Notes: generated by a model not told the origin, from the letters alone. 24,717 nucleotides of DNA from an archaeon (GCA_021806865.1 JAKAPU010000022.1:1-24717); one strand, 5' to 3'; positions 1 to 7,020 are shown, counted from the stretch's first letter. Program-made: numbers and translations.

Positions 1-2
1 AT

Positions 3-494
3 TCGCTCAAAATAGATGCAATAGACGACTATCTGGACGCAGTCGAATACATCGACAGCAAAATTCGAGAGATCGATTCTAAGGTTAGAGCAGAGGCAGA
101 GAATGATGAGTACGCAAAATTGCTCGTAACAGTTCCAGGTTTCTCGTACTATGGAGCTCTTCTCGTGTCAAGTGAGATAGCTAACATTGAAAGATTTTCT
201 GACTACAGCCACCTAGCTTCTTATGCCAGACTCGCACCAGCAACTCATCAATCTAGGGATACTAACTATACTACCCAACACAACAAGAAGATGGGAAGTG
301 CGATGCTGAGCTGGATAATGATACAGTGCACGAGATCGCACGTGAGAACGTGCGAGTCTGCCGTAACAAAACACTACAATGAGGTCAGAAAGAGGAGGGG
401 AGAGAAGGTAGCTATAGTAGCTGCAGCGAGAAAGCTCATGCGAGCAATGTATGTGATGCTGAAGGAAAATCAGACCTTCAGGCTGGATGGCTGA
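3..494 (+). CDS. IS110-family transposase, C-terminal part (cut by window edge)
   Basis: The reading frame is open from the first bases of the window, so the gene starts upstream; the visible part is about 163 residues. It carries the C-terminal Transposase_20 (IS116/IS110/IS902) domain: a helix-hairpin-helix-like LVTVPGFSYYGALLVSSEI stretch, then IERFSDYSHLASYARLAP, then HQSRD, where the serine fits the conserved catalytic Ser of this family, and a final AARKLMRAMYVMLK helix. The N-terminal DEDD/RuvC-like half is not in the window, so integrity cannot be judged. IS110 enzymes are RNA-guided DNA recombinases; the guide comes from non-coding DNA beside the gene. It differs clearly in sequence from the three other IS110-type genes here, so it is not a recent duplicate of them. 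Confidence 0.88.
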   Translation, partial: SLKIDAIDDYLDAVEYIDSKIREIDSKVRAEAENDEYAKLLVTVPGFSYYGALLVSSEIANIERFSDYSHLASYARLAPATHQSRDTNYTTQHNKKMGSAMLSWIMIQCTRSHVRTCESAVTKHYNEVRKRRGEKVAIVAAARKLMRAMYVMLKENQTFRLDG

Positions 495-700
495 AGTAAG
501 AAAAGCTAGAGCCCCTTTCCCCGTCTGCACCATATAGAGTGCCATCTTAAGGATGGGCCACGGCTAATCAAACGAAAGCCAAAGTGCTCTTTTAGAGCGA
601 ATGGGAGACTGCCCGTCCAGCATCATCCGTAAATAAGAGGACTAGTAAAGACGACATGGGAGACGGCAAACTAGTTTACAGGACCCGTCAGGTGACGTAT
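495..700 (+). other. Non-coding tail of the first IS110-type element, possible guide-RNA region
   Basis: There is no convincing gene between the transposase stop and the att-like repeat at 701. The stretch has short dyads, for example GCTCT/AGAGC at 581-593 (3-nt loop), and a repeated ATGGGAGAC motif (near 607 and 657). In the IS1111 branch of the IS110 family the guide RNA is encoded downstream of the transposase, which would place it here. The outer end of the element could not be located. Confidence 0.35.
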
Positions 701-717
701 GCGGGCCCGTGGGATTT
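701..717 (+). repeat. Putative attR: copy of the tRNA-Arg 3' end
   Basis: GCGGGCCCGTGGGATTT here matches GCGGGCCCGGTGGGATTT at 4984-5001 in the same orientation, with one missing G. The second copy is the acceptor 3' strand and T-stem start of the tRNA-Arg gene. A short same-orientation copy of a tRNA 3' end, with an integrase gene lying between it and the intact tRNA, is the usual signature of site-specific integration. Flanking bases on both sides differ, which defines the repeat limits. Confidence 0.75.
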
Positions 718-805
718 AGTTAAAGAATTAAGCGAATATCAATCCAAAAGTGGAATGTGCCAAATTACATGAATTTGCAGCTTCAGTTCTATCCCAATAC
801 GCGCC

Positions 806-1045
806 TCAAGTTTTCCGGCGCTTTGTTACTGATTTCGTGATTTGAGTCAGTTCTTCTATCTTGATTAAAGTGTACTTGGCTTCCATCTTCTTTATGATGC
901 GCAGCTTTTCAATTCTGCTTGCGTTGTACAAATCTTTTTCAAGTGGAGTGAATTTCTTAGGTGGTTTCCGTTTTACACGAGTGAAGGGTAACGTGTATTC
1001 GACATTTGAACCTTTTTTCTTAAATGTAATCCGATATTCTGTCAA
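806..1045 (-). CDS. Small basic protein of unknown function, downstream of AIPR
   Basis: A 79-residue protein rich in Lys and Arg, with no signal peptide or membrane segment. The C-terminal half (about residues 35-79) looks helical and charged; the N-terminal part (TEYRITFKKKGSNVEYTLPF) looks like a beta hairpin. The start is a TTG, with a GAGG motif about 12 nt upstream lying in the 3' end of the upstream gene. It begins only 20 bp after the AIPR stop on the same strand, so the two are probably cotranscribed. I do not recognise a family. A nucleic-acid-binding partner or antidote of the AIPR protein is possible but is only a guess from position and charge. Confidence 0.55.
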   Translation of the reverse strand: MTEYRITFKKKGSNVEYTLPFTRVKRKPPKKFTPLEKDLYNASRIEKLRIIKKMEAKYTLIKIEELTQITKSVTKRRKT

Positions 1046-1065
1046 GCCACTTCGCTTCCTCTACT

Positions 1066-2925
1066 TCAAAAGGACTTTTTGCTCCATCCATACGGCCGCT
1101 TTCCAGCCAAATCCTTGCAACGTTGATATATTTCCTTTGTATGAAGGAAATTGTATTTTGGGTCATCTCCCTCTAGCATTTCTACGTACCTCTTGGAACT
1201 TTCGACAGCACTGTTTATGATTGGCCTGACTATCTTGGTAGCTAACTCTTGCAAGTATCCAGAGTAATTTGTATCCATCGAAAGCGTCGTTCCGTAATCT
1301 TCGCAAAGCTGGCTCAAGTTCTCATCATTTAATATCGCCTGAATCAGCAATGCCCACACCAAATTCCTTGCATGATAAATGAAGAAATATTTGTTTGGGC
1401 CACGTTTAACCATCTCCTCAATAATCCAATTAAGTCGGTACTGGATTTTGTAGGCAAGCACGATTTTGCGAGTGTCACACTCCAAGTAGCTTTTCCTGAA
1501 AGTGTTCGTGTATGTGCTTTCAGGCTCAAATACTTCGTTTAGCCTAGACATCTTGTCGATTTCTCCTTGAACTGCTAGAAAAGTCTGGGCGAGTGGTTTC
1601 ATTTTGATTGCTTTCCCCTGCTCAGGATCGACCCCGATTTCCTCTAGTTCACTGTCTCTCAATGCTTGGAATGCATTTTCTTGACGCTCATAATAGATAC
1701 GCAAGTCGCTGCTGAATTTGTCTTGGAAAGAGCATTGTACGTCGTCATTGGCACGTAGATTCCAAGGCTCTACAGGATTCTGTTTGTTGTTTGAAATCGT
1801 AACATTTGTAATGAAAGCTCTTGCGGCTGAATCCTTTGAAGGAGTGCAGACTATCTTTGCTAAAACGGGAATCGACTCGAGGATAGTCTGATTGGCTTTT
1901 AGACTTGGATTCCCTTCATTGAGCTCTATGAACTTTGCTAGGCTCGTTACAGTCTGTGCTCCGTTTAGAAGTCGTGGTTCTACAATCAAAGGTGGACTCT
2001 TAGTGGTATCAAACATTTCGGCAGCAAGTGTCACACCGTTATGATGGAAAGCAAAGAGTTCAGGGGACATTTGTTTGTCAAAGACGATTCTCTTCAGTGC
2101 GTCGCGTATGGCTCGATTAGGTGGGTTATCGGCAGACAATCCGGCGCGAATATTCCTTTCGAAGAACCTTATTCCCATATCGCGGTACATTCCATACAGA
2201 TCCATCAAGCGCATAAATCCGATGAAGAGTTTCTCTCCGCTCGGAGATACATGGGGAACAAAATTTGAGTAGTTTATGTTATATTGGTAGGTTCTCGTTA
2301 CGTGCGTAGCTGAAGCCAATTTCTTAGTTTCGTTCGACTTGAATTCAAATGTGAGATCAACCTTTCGATTGTCAAAATACTGGTCTATCAGATATTTCTT
2401 GTTCTCGAGCTCTTCTCTAAGATTATCTAAAACAGCGCTGCGCTCAGCGTCTTCAGGATCACCATTGAAAATAAAGTGTACAAAGACACGGTCTATTATC
2501 GCCTTGTTCTCCCTTAAAGCGTCTTTGAGTTGCAACAAGAGTTGGTTTTGCTTTTCATCTTGAAGTGGGTCTCCAAATATGCGTTCCATACCGTCAGAAA
2601 TTAGCCGTTCAAATGAGCTCTTGAATAGGTCGTGATTTTTTGACCATTTGAATTGATACAAATACAAATTGTGGAGTTCCCTATCGATGCGGAAGGCGTC
2701 TATCCCGTAGTCATTATTACAAAATGCAACCTGAAATGCAATTTCATCTGGATCCTTTTTTAGCTCTTTTGAGAGATAAACCAAAGCAAAATAGTCTTCC
2801 TTTTTGCAGTGATATTTTGGCTCATATTTTGCGTATGCCTGGTCTAGTTCCAGCTGTGTGACGCCCATGCTTTTCATTCGTGCTAGTTGAAAAGCGCATT
2901 TTACGTTTTTCGACTTTTCAGACAC
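1066..2925 (-). CDS. AIPR-family (abortive infection phage resistance) protein with nuclease-like N-terminus
   Basis: Family AIPR is supported by three landmark motifs, numbering from the upstream TTG at 2943 (625 aa): FFERNIRAGL (about 260-269), FAFHHNGVTL (about 297-306) and LLNGAQTVTSL (about 325-335). Near the N-terminus, GIDAFRID (80-87) followed by LYLYQFKWS (93-101) resembles the D...QxK core of PD-(D/E)XK nucleases, so DNA or RNA cleavage is plausible. I place the start at the GTG at 2925 because GAGGTG lies 7 nt upstream; this gives 619 aa. Members of this family occur in phage-defence loci (abortive infection); the actual trigger is unknown. It sits inside the putative tRNA-integrated element as its main cargo, with the 79-aa gene 20 bp downstream. 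Confidence 0.8.
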   Translation of the reverse strand: MSEKSKNVKCAFQLARMKSMGVTQLELDQAYAKYEPKYHCKKEDYFALVYLSKELKKDPDEIAFQVAFCNNDYGIDAFRIDRELHNLYLYQFKWSKNHDLFKSSFERLISDGMERIFGDPLQDEKQNQLLLQLKDALRENKAIIDRVFVHFIFNGDPEDAERSAVLDNLREELENKKYLIDQYFDNRKVDLTFEFKSNETKKLASATHVTRTYQYNINYSNFVPHVSPSGEKLFIGFMRLMDLYGMYRDMGIRFFERNIRAGLSADNPPNRAIRDALKRIVFDKQMSPELFAFHHNGVTLAAEMFDTTKSPPLIVEPRLLNGAQTVTSLAKFIELNEGNPSLKANQTILESIPVLAKIVCTPSKDSAARAFITNVTISNNKQNPVEPWNLRANDDVQCSFQDKFSSDLRIYYERQENAFQALRDSELEEIGVDPEQGKAIKMKPLAQTFLAVQGEIDKMSRLNEVFEPESTYTNTFRKSYLECDTRKIVLAYKIQYRLNWIIEEMVKRGPNKYFFIYHARNLVWALLIQAILNDENLSQLCEDYGTTLSMDTNYSGYLQELATKIVRPIINSAVESSKRYVEMLEGDDPKYNFLHTKEIYQRCKDLAGKRPYGWSKKSF

Positions 2926-3014
2926 CCCTTCACACCTCTTCAATGAGGTGTAGCTCCAAAACAGCTTCTTTTGTTCTAATCAGTTCAATTCTTCCCCCTT
3001 TAATCCCCCCTCTT

Positions 3015-3243
3015 GGCGAGACCATAGCAGCCGACACCCCCGCGAGCGAAGCGAGCGTGCCCTTCGAAAGAAGGGTGAAGGCGAAAGGACGAGCGTAGGC
3101 GCAAAGAGGGGGGAAGGAGCGAACGAATGTGAGCGGAAGGCCGTGAGGAGCGTAAGCGACGGACACGGCGAGCGATAGCGAGGGGGGTGAATTTGTCCCG
3201 AAGCGAGTAATGAGCCTGAAGGGTATCGGCTGCTATGGGCGAG
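3015..3243. repeat. GC-rich block bounded by 13-bp inverted repeats (MITE-like)
   Basis: CCATAGCAGCCGA at 3022-3034 and its exact reverse complement at 3226-3238 bound about 217 bp. GGCGAG occurs just outside on both sides (3015-3020 and 3238-3243, the latter sharing one base with the repeat), as a target duplication would. Nested inside are CACCCCC (3035-3041) versus GGGGGTG (3183-3189), and CCCCCCTCTT (3005-3014) pairs with 3104-3113. The interior is full of GCGAGCG/GAGCG variants, for example GCGAGCGAAGCGAGCG at 3042-3057, and is strongly G-rich on the plus strand. Open frames across it are low-complexity and I do not call them genes. Confidence 0.6.
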
Positions 3244-3432
3244 CCTACTGTTTAGTCATCTTCGGCAAGAATTGGTTTGCCACAAATCTCCTTTCAGGTC
3301 GCGGATGGGCGCCTCTCCGCCCTTGATAAAATCAACTGGATCGATTCGAGCTAACAAGATCGATCGTTGGTTGGTTAGATTCGATTAATCGAGATATGGA
3401 AGCTTGTGTTAGGAATCAGCTCTCGAATGGTT

Positions 3433-3572
3433 TGTCCGGCTGGCAGATGGACTTGCAAAAATATCGATCTAACAATAGATTGATCGATTTGTCCACTTGT
3501 TGAGCGTGGAACACCATCCGCATGTCTATACACTGTCCATTTTGTCCACTTGGCTAGTCTATACGCTGTCCA
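3433..3572. repeat. Cluster of short direct repeats (iteron-like) behind the integrase
   Basis: TGTCC occurs five times in one orientation at 3433, 3490, 3534, 3543 and 3567. Two longer repeats are built on it: TTTGTCCACTTG at 3488-3499 and 3541-3552, and GTCTATACRCTGTCCA at 3524-3539 and 3557-3572 (period 33 bp). An A/T-rich dyad, ATCGATCTA/TAGATTGAT with one wobble, lies just upstream at 3463-3484. No gene covers 2944-3630. Such spaced repeats could be recombinase arm sites, a regulator site or a replication origin of the element. Confidence 0.55.
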
Positions 3573-3630
3573 ATTGTTTGTCAGTGAAGTTTACAATCTG
3601 TAGCTGGGTTGCGAAGTGCATGAGCAGAGC

Positions 3631-4926
3631 TCAAAATGGAATCCTGATTATGGCGTCTCCGTCTGGTAGTGCAGCGACGTACTCGAATCCCTGACCGATG
3701 AATGACTTTACTTCTCCGATCGGTACTACTCTTTGCTTGTTCCCGTTGTTGACCATTGAGCCGAGTAGCTTGTCCCTTACGGTCTTTAGCACATCTTCCT
3801 TTGACATCGACGCCACGTCCATATTCTCAATCTGTTCCTCTGGAATGCCTGCAAGCGAAAGAAACTCTTCCTTTACAGTCTGCTTGATCTCGTCCTTGCC
3901 CAGTTCCGAGCTCTTTGTAGATAGGATGGGTTCGCATTTCTTGTACGATTTCCTCATCTCTTCGATCATCGTTGGCGGTAGCCTTCCCTTGTTTGTGGAG
4001 TATCTTGCCTCAATATCGCCCTTGTGCCCCATCACAAATTGAAGAAAAGGATGAGAGATCAATCCCTTTGATTCTGCAACGATCATGTTTGTGTCTGCAT
4101 ATGATCTAAGGACGTAGGGTCTCCACGAGAATCCTGCTTTGATTATGGCTTCCTTGATGTCTCTCGTTACAAGTGAAGTTCGCAAAAGTGGGTTGGCTTT
4201 CTTGACACCTCTGGGATCGAATGCGAGTACAGGTGAGTTAGGCGTCAATTTCTCCCTGTGCTTCTTCGATCTTTCCTGCAAATACTCGTTGATGTACGTG
4301 ATTGCTTCCTCTCCGACAAAAGTAAAGTATTGATGCCTAGCCTTGCTCAGCGGACTCCTGACCCGTAGAATTGAAGGTACACTTTTCTTGTCAAAAGAGA
4401 GGCCGTCGCTGGTTATCTTTGCTTCAATGAAATCCTGCAATTTGATTCCGTCCGTTCCTGCGAAGCTCCCTAGACTTTCTGGTCTCAATCCACTAAAAGC
4501 CATCAGAGCTATTGAAACTCTCGCCCTCGGTGAAGCCATCCTCAGCATTCTAGATAGTTCCTCTTTGCTCGGTACCCTCTCGTCCGCAATAGTTGGGGTT
4601 TCGGATTTGCCTCTGATATTGACCTTGAGCTTTACGTCCAAATTGTTGTATGAGAGCCACGATAGGATTACCTTCTTGAACCGCTCGATATATGAGCCTG
4701 CCTTGCCTTCCTTCTCCATCTTCCTTACGAAATCGGTGAATTGGTCTCGAAATCTCTTTGAAGGAGCCTCCTTGAGTATCTTCTTCGGTGTTGTGCCGAG
4801 CAGATTACAGAATAATCCCATAGTCCTCAAATAGACTTCTGCCGTGATCAGAGAGTTAGCCGATAGGTTGTCAATCCATCTCCTTACGTCTTGATCTTCC
4901 AAAAGAGCGTTGTACTTGCTGCTCAT
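3631..4926 (-). CDS. Tyrosine recombinase/integrase, archaeal type
   Basis: 431 aa. The N-terminal half (about 10-110) fits a SAM-like core-binding domain; the catalytic domain follows. Catalytic residues visible: Arg148 in SGLRPES, a probable Lys195 in SPLSKARH, Arg274 in PYVLRSY, His301 in MGHKGD, and nucleophile Tyr309 in EARYSTN. The first His of the usual HxxR box is Tyr271 here, a form common in archaeal integrases. After the tyrosine there is an unusually long C-terminal extension of about 120 residues. The start is ATG with no Shine-Dalgarno; an A/T-rich CTTAATAGAA lies about 26-35 nt upstream, suggesting a leaderless transcript. It starts 58 bp from the 3' end of tRNA-Arg, its likely integration target. 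The gene is intact, so integration would not have split it. Confidence 0.88.
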   Translation of the reverse strand: MSSKYNALLEDQDVRRWIDNLSANSLITAEVYLRTMGLFCNLLGTTPKKILKEAPSKRFRDQFTDFVRKMEKEGKAGSYIERFKKVILSWLSYNNLDVKLKVNIRGKSETPTIADERVPSKEELSRMLRMASPRARVSIALMAFSGLRPESLGSFAGTDGIKLQDFIEAKITSDGLSFDKKSVPSILRVRSPLSKARHQYFTFVGEEAITYINEYLQERSKKHREKLTPNSPVLAFDPRGVKKANPLLRTSLVTRDIKEAIIKAGFSWRPYVLRSYADTNMIVAESKGLISHPFLQFVMGHKGDIEARYSTNKGRLPPTMIEEMRKSYKKCEPILSTKSSELGKDEIKQTVKEEFLSLAGIPEEQIENMDVASMSKEDVLKTVRDKLLGSMVNNGNKQRVVPIGEVKSFIGQGFEYVAALPDGDAIIRIPF

Positions 4927-4983
4927 AGTCCCGAAAGTATCAGTACAAGCCTATTCTATTAAGGGATTCGCTTATAATTATCA

Positions 4984-5001
4984 GCGGGCCCGGTGGGATT
5001 T
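4984..5001 (+). repeat. Putative attL: 3' end of tRNA-Arg
   Basis: GCGGGCCCGGTGGGATTT covers the acceptor 3' strand, discriminator and start of the T stem of tRNA-Arg, read on the plus strand, with one extra base past the discriminator. It is repeated with one base missing at 701-717. It marks the tRNA-side boundary of the proposed element. Confidence 0.75.
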
Positions 5002-5116
5002 GAACCCACGACCTACAGCTTTCTCTGGACAGCATAGGAGGTTCGGCGCACCGAGACTCTGCCGCGCTATCCATGCTACGCCACGCTTTTCGCAAACGCG
5101 ACTGCGCTACGAGCCC
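4985..5116 (-). tRNA. tRNA-Arg(CCU) with three introns
   Basis: The 132-nt gene folds to a regular 75-nt tRNA once three introns are removed. The acceptor GGGCUCG pairs fully with CGGGCCC (one G-U); the T arm is GUGGG-UUCAAAU-CCCAC; the D arm is GCGC-AGCAUGGAUA-GCGC; the anticodon stem is GCAGC/GCUGU with loop CUCCUAA, giving anticodon CCU. Proposed introns: 5076-5101 (26 nt, D loop), 5042-5058 (17 nt, in the anticodon stem, with a UCGG-UGCG-CCGA hairpin), and 5021-5034 (14 nt, canonical 37/38). The first boundary is ambiguous: removing a 26-nt piece just after the acceptor strand also leaves a good D arm (GCGU/GCGC). A CCATAAAT box at 5146-5153 may be the promoter. CCA is not encoded. Confidence 0.85.
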
Positions 5117-5353
5117 AATTCAGACAGTCAAACGAGAAATTGCAGATTTATGGTCTTCGCTTGAGAACTTCCAGGTGAGTCGTAGTTGAATCGAGCTATG
5201 TGCCACTCATACTATGTCCTTTCAGCATGGATTGGAATGTAACAACTCAATAACTCCAACTAGGACCTCGAAAGAGCTGAAATTGCTTGCCCTAATCACT
5301 GATAGGCCTCCATAAACTACAACGAAGAATGTTTTTTTAGCTGCAAAACCGGT

Positions 5354-6010
5354 ATGTGGCATTCCAAGAATCGCGTGCTCTACACCTTGAGTCTCTCTCA
5401 GCAAATACTCAATTTCGTAATCAATCTGGTCGACAAATCCGGTTACGCAGGCATATTCGTTCTCATGGTGATGGAAAGCGCTACACTCCCAGTCCCCAGC
5501 GAGGCGGTTCTTCCGCTTGCCGGATTTCTCGTATTCGAAGGCCACCTGGATTTCTGGGTTGCAGTGGCTATCGCTTCGATAGGCAGTCTGCTGGGCACTC
5601 TGATAGATTATTTCATTGGATATTATCTCGGCCGAGCGGCAATTCTACGGTATGGGCGAATCGTGAGGTTGAACGAAGGTCATCTTGCGACCTCTGAACG
5701 ATGGTTTGCAAGATATGGAAACATCACCGTGTTCCTTGCGAGATTCGTTCCGCTGATTCGAACGCTGGTAGCCTTTCCGGCAGGCATTGCAGAAATGAAA
5801 CTTTGGAAATTTATTGCATACTCGTCCGTGGGAATTGTCCTATGGGATGCCATACTGACGTATGTAGGATTTTTCGCCGGCCAAAACAGCAGCGCAATAA
5901 TCGATTTGCTGAGCAGAATTTTCCTGCCAGTAGGGATTGCAGCCCTAGTAATCTCTGCGCTTGTTGTCACTATTTGGGTCAGAAGAAGACGCGTCAAGGA
6001 CGCAGCTTAG
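5354..6010 (+). CDS. DedA/SNARE-associated family membrane protein
   Basis: 218 aa, the usual DedA length. Family marks: GYAGIFVLMVMESATLPVPSE (about 30-50) with the conserved E and P residues, then a GSLLGTLIDYFIGYYLGR segment, and FLARFVPLIRTLVAFPAG (about 127-144) with the Arg and Pro of the membrane-inserted motif. There are four to five hydrophobic segments and a basic RRRRVKDAA tail. DedA proteins act as membrane transporters/scramblases tied to lipid carriers or proton gradient homeostasis; the substrate cannot be told here. The ATG at 5354 gives an odd polar N-terminus, so a start slightly downstream (for example TTG at 5387) is possible. It ends tail to tail with the next gene, overlapping by 4 bp. 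It lies just outside the tRNA-integrated element. Confidence 0.87.
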   Translation: MWHSKNRVLYTLSLSQQILNFVINLVDKSGYAGIFVLMVMESATLPVPSEAVLPLAGFLVFEGHLDFWVAVAIASIGSLLGTLIDYFIGYYLGRAAILRYGRIVRLNEGHLATSERWFARYGNITVFLARFVPLIRTLVAFPAGIAEMKLWKFIAYSSVGIVLWDAILTYVGFFAGQNSSAIIDLLSRIFLPVGIAALVISALVVTIWVRRRRVKDAA

Positions 6011-6597
6011 ATAGCATCCTTGAATTGCCTTGCCTCGATCTGTCGCACCACATAAAACGTGTACAATCCGATGGCTAGAAGCGTCGTTGTGAGTTTCGTT
6101 GCGAACACCAAGTTCCATGGCGTCTTTGGATTTGGAAACTGGTTGATGAGCACATCAGGGTTCAGCGAGCCAAGAAGCGCATTCGTTGCAATCTGCGCCG
6201 TCCAGATTGCAAAATTGTAGAACACTTCGTAGGCTGCGAGCGCCATACCTACAAAGGCGATCAGTTTCAAAAACGAAATCTGCGATTTCGAAAAACCCAA
6301 CATTCGTGGCTTTGCAAGTTCAAAACCGGAGAAGGTAAGTGCCAGCGCGGCCCCCATCAGAAAAGACACTGGTTTTGCATACAATGGGAATATCTGCGGT
6401 GGTGGTATTTCCACATCAACCAGAGTCTCTCCCACAATATTGATGTGTCCGAGAACCGTCGCAACGATTCCGTAGGCAGAAATTATCAGTATCACAGAAA
6501 CGGAGATCAGCACAACGACCTGATGTATTGCCGTGTGCTTGTCGAGATTACTGAACCACTTGCTCGACACGATACTCACGAATCCCAAATGAAACAA
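6007..6597 (-). CDS. Multi-pass membrane protein of unknown function
   Basis: 196 aa with four probable membrane helices: about residues 25-50 (VVVLISVSVILIISAYGIVATVL), 75-92 (SFLMGAALALTFSGFELA), 106-130 and 165-185 (VFATKLTTTLLAIGLYTFYVV). There are no catalytic motifs I recognise. The start is uncertain: the longest frame uses TTG at 6597, and a GTG at 6579 is possible. It is the last gene of a probable three-gene operon (flavoprotein, metallopeptidase, this gene; gaps of 8 and 22 bp), and its stop overlaps that of the convergent DedA gene. A role in membrane or lipid biology is hinted at only by the flavoprotein neighbour. Confidence 0.7.
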   Translation of the reverse strand: MFHLGFVSIVSSKWFSNLDKHTAIHQVVVLISVSVILIISAYGIVATVLGHINIVGETLVDVEIPPPQIFPLYAKPVSFLMGAALALTFSGFELAKPRMLGFSKSQISFLKLIAFVGMALAAYEVFYNFAIWTAQIATNALLGSLNPDVLINQFPNPKTPWNLVFATKLTTTLLAIGLYTFYVVRQIEARQFKDAI

Positions 6598-6619
6598 GCT
6601 TGACTAGAAAAACACTTCT

Positions 6620-7012
6620 TCAGAAGAGTCCAGAGCCCTGGCTCTTTTCCAGATAGGCCTGATACATCTTGTCAACAGATCGCTTGTTAATTCTCCCTTT
6701 GTGAGGCACGAAGCCGCCGCTAAATCCGACCGGAATATGCATTATCTCGTGCACGACAACCTTCTCCCTTTCGGGAAGCGCGAGTCTATCGTACTCCTCT
6801 GAGATAACTTCAATGATATAGTGTGGCGTCATCTGGAGGGCATCAAACCAGATCCTGCCCATACCGTGAATGCGCGCCTGGACTCGTCTAGATTTGCTGC
6901 CGTGGCTTCTATAGAAGTGTAGTCTGCTTTGGTCGATGTAATCCAAACCTAGAGAAGAAATAATTCTTCTTGCTATCGCCTCGACGTCTGGCGCCTTTTC
7001 GTATGATATCAT
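6620..7012 (-). CDS. Putative zinc metallopeptidase (HExxH)
   Basis: 130 aa. HEIMH at residues 88-92 is the zinc-binding and catalytic motif, and His104 in VPHKGR is a good third-ligand candidate. The N-terminal half has a conserved-looking RVQARIHGMGRIWFDAL segment. It matches the small archaeal/phage-type putative metallopeptidase group in size and motif order; substrates of this group are not known to me. There is no signal peptide, so it is presumably cytoplasmic. The start is ATG at 7012, 8 bp after the stop of the upstream flavoprotein, so the two are likely translated from one message. Confidence 0.78.
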   Translation of the reverse strand: MISYEKAPDVEAIARRIISSLGLDYIDQSRLHFYRSHGSKSRRVQARIHGMGRIWFDALQMTPHYIIEVISEEYDRLALPEREKVVVHEIMHIPVGFSGGFVPHKGRINKRSVDKMYQAYLEKSQGSGLF

Positions 7013-7020
7013 GACGACTT

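Larger units (their letters stand above)
701..5001. mobile_element. Small integrative element in tRNA-Arg(CCU) carrying integrase and AIPR
   Basis: The element is bounded by direct repeats of the tRNA 3' end (701-717 and 4984-5001), about 4.3 kb. Its integrase gene starts 58 bp from the tRNA end and reads away from it, as in elements that keep an intact int gene. The cargo, all on the minus strand, is an AIPR-family protein and a small basic protein; a GC-rich inverted-repeat block and short direct repeats lie between int and cargo. No replication, capsid or conjugation gene is visible, so it is either a satellite-like element or a reduced remnant. The 1-bp difference between repeats suggests it is not very recent. 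Confidence 0.7.

Noticed and set aside
213..545. 110-aa minus-strand frame over the first transposase
   Set aside because: It is antisense to an IS110-type transposase with clear family motifs.
2930..3166. 78-aa open frame across the GC-rich block on the minus strand
   Set aside because: It comes from the repeated GAGCG-type sequence; composition is low-complexity, it has no family marks, and it overlaps the start of the AIPR gene.
3005..3240. CRISPR array
   Set aside because: The repeated GAGCG units are short, irregular and not separated by unique spacers of constant length; no cas gene is present.
3307..3322. GGGCG/CGCCC hairpin as a terminator
   Set aside because: The stem is only 5 bp, has no T-run after it, and no gene ends next to it.
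4343..4834. 163-aa plus-strand frame inside the integrase gene
   Set aside because: It is antisense to the integrase catalytic and core-binding regions and has no motif of its own.
5222..5545. 107-aa minus-strand frame opposite the DedA start
   Set aside because: It overlaps the well-supported DedA gene on the other strand and shows no recognisable domain.
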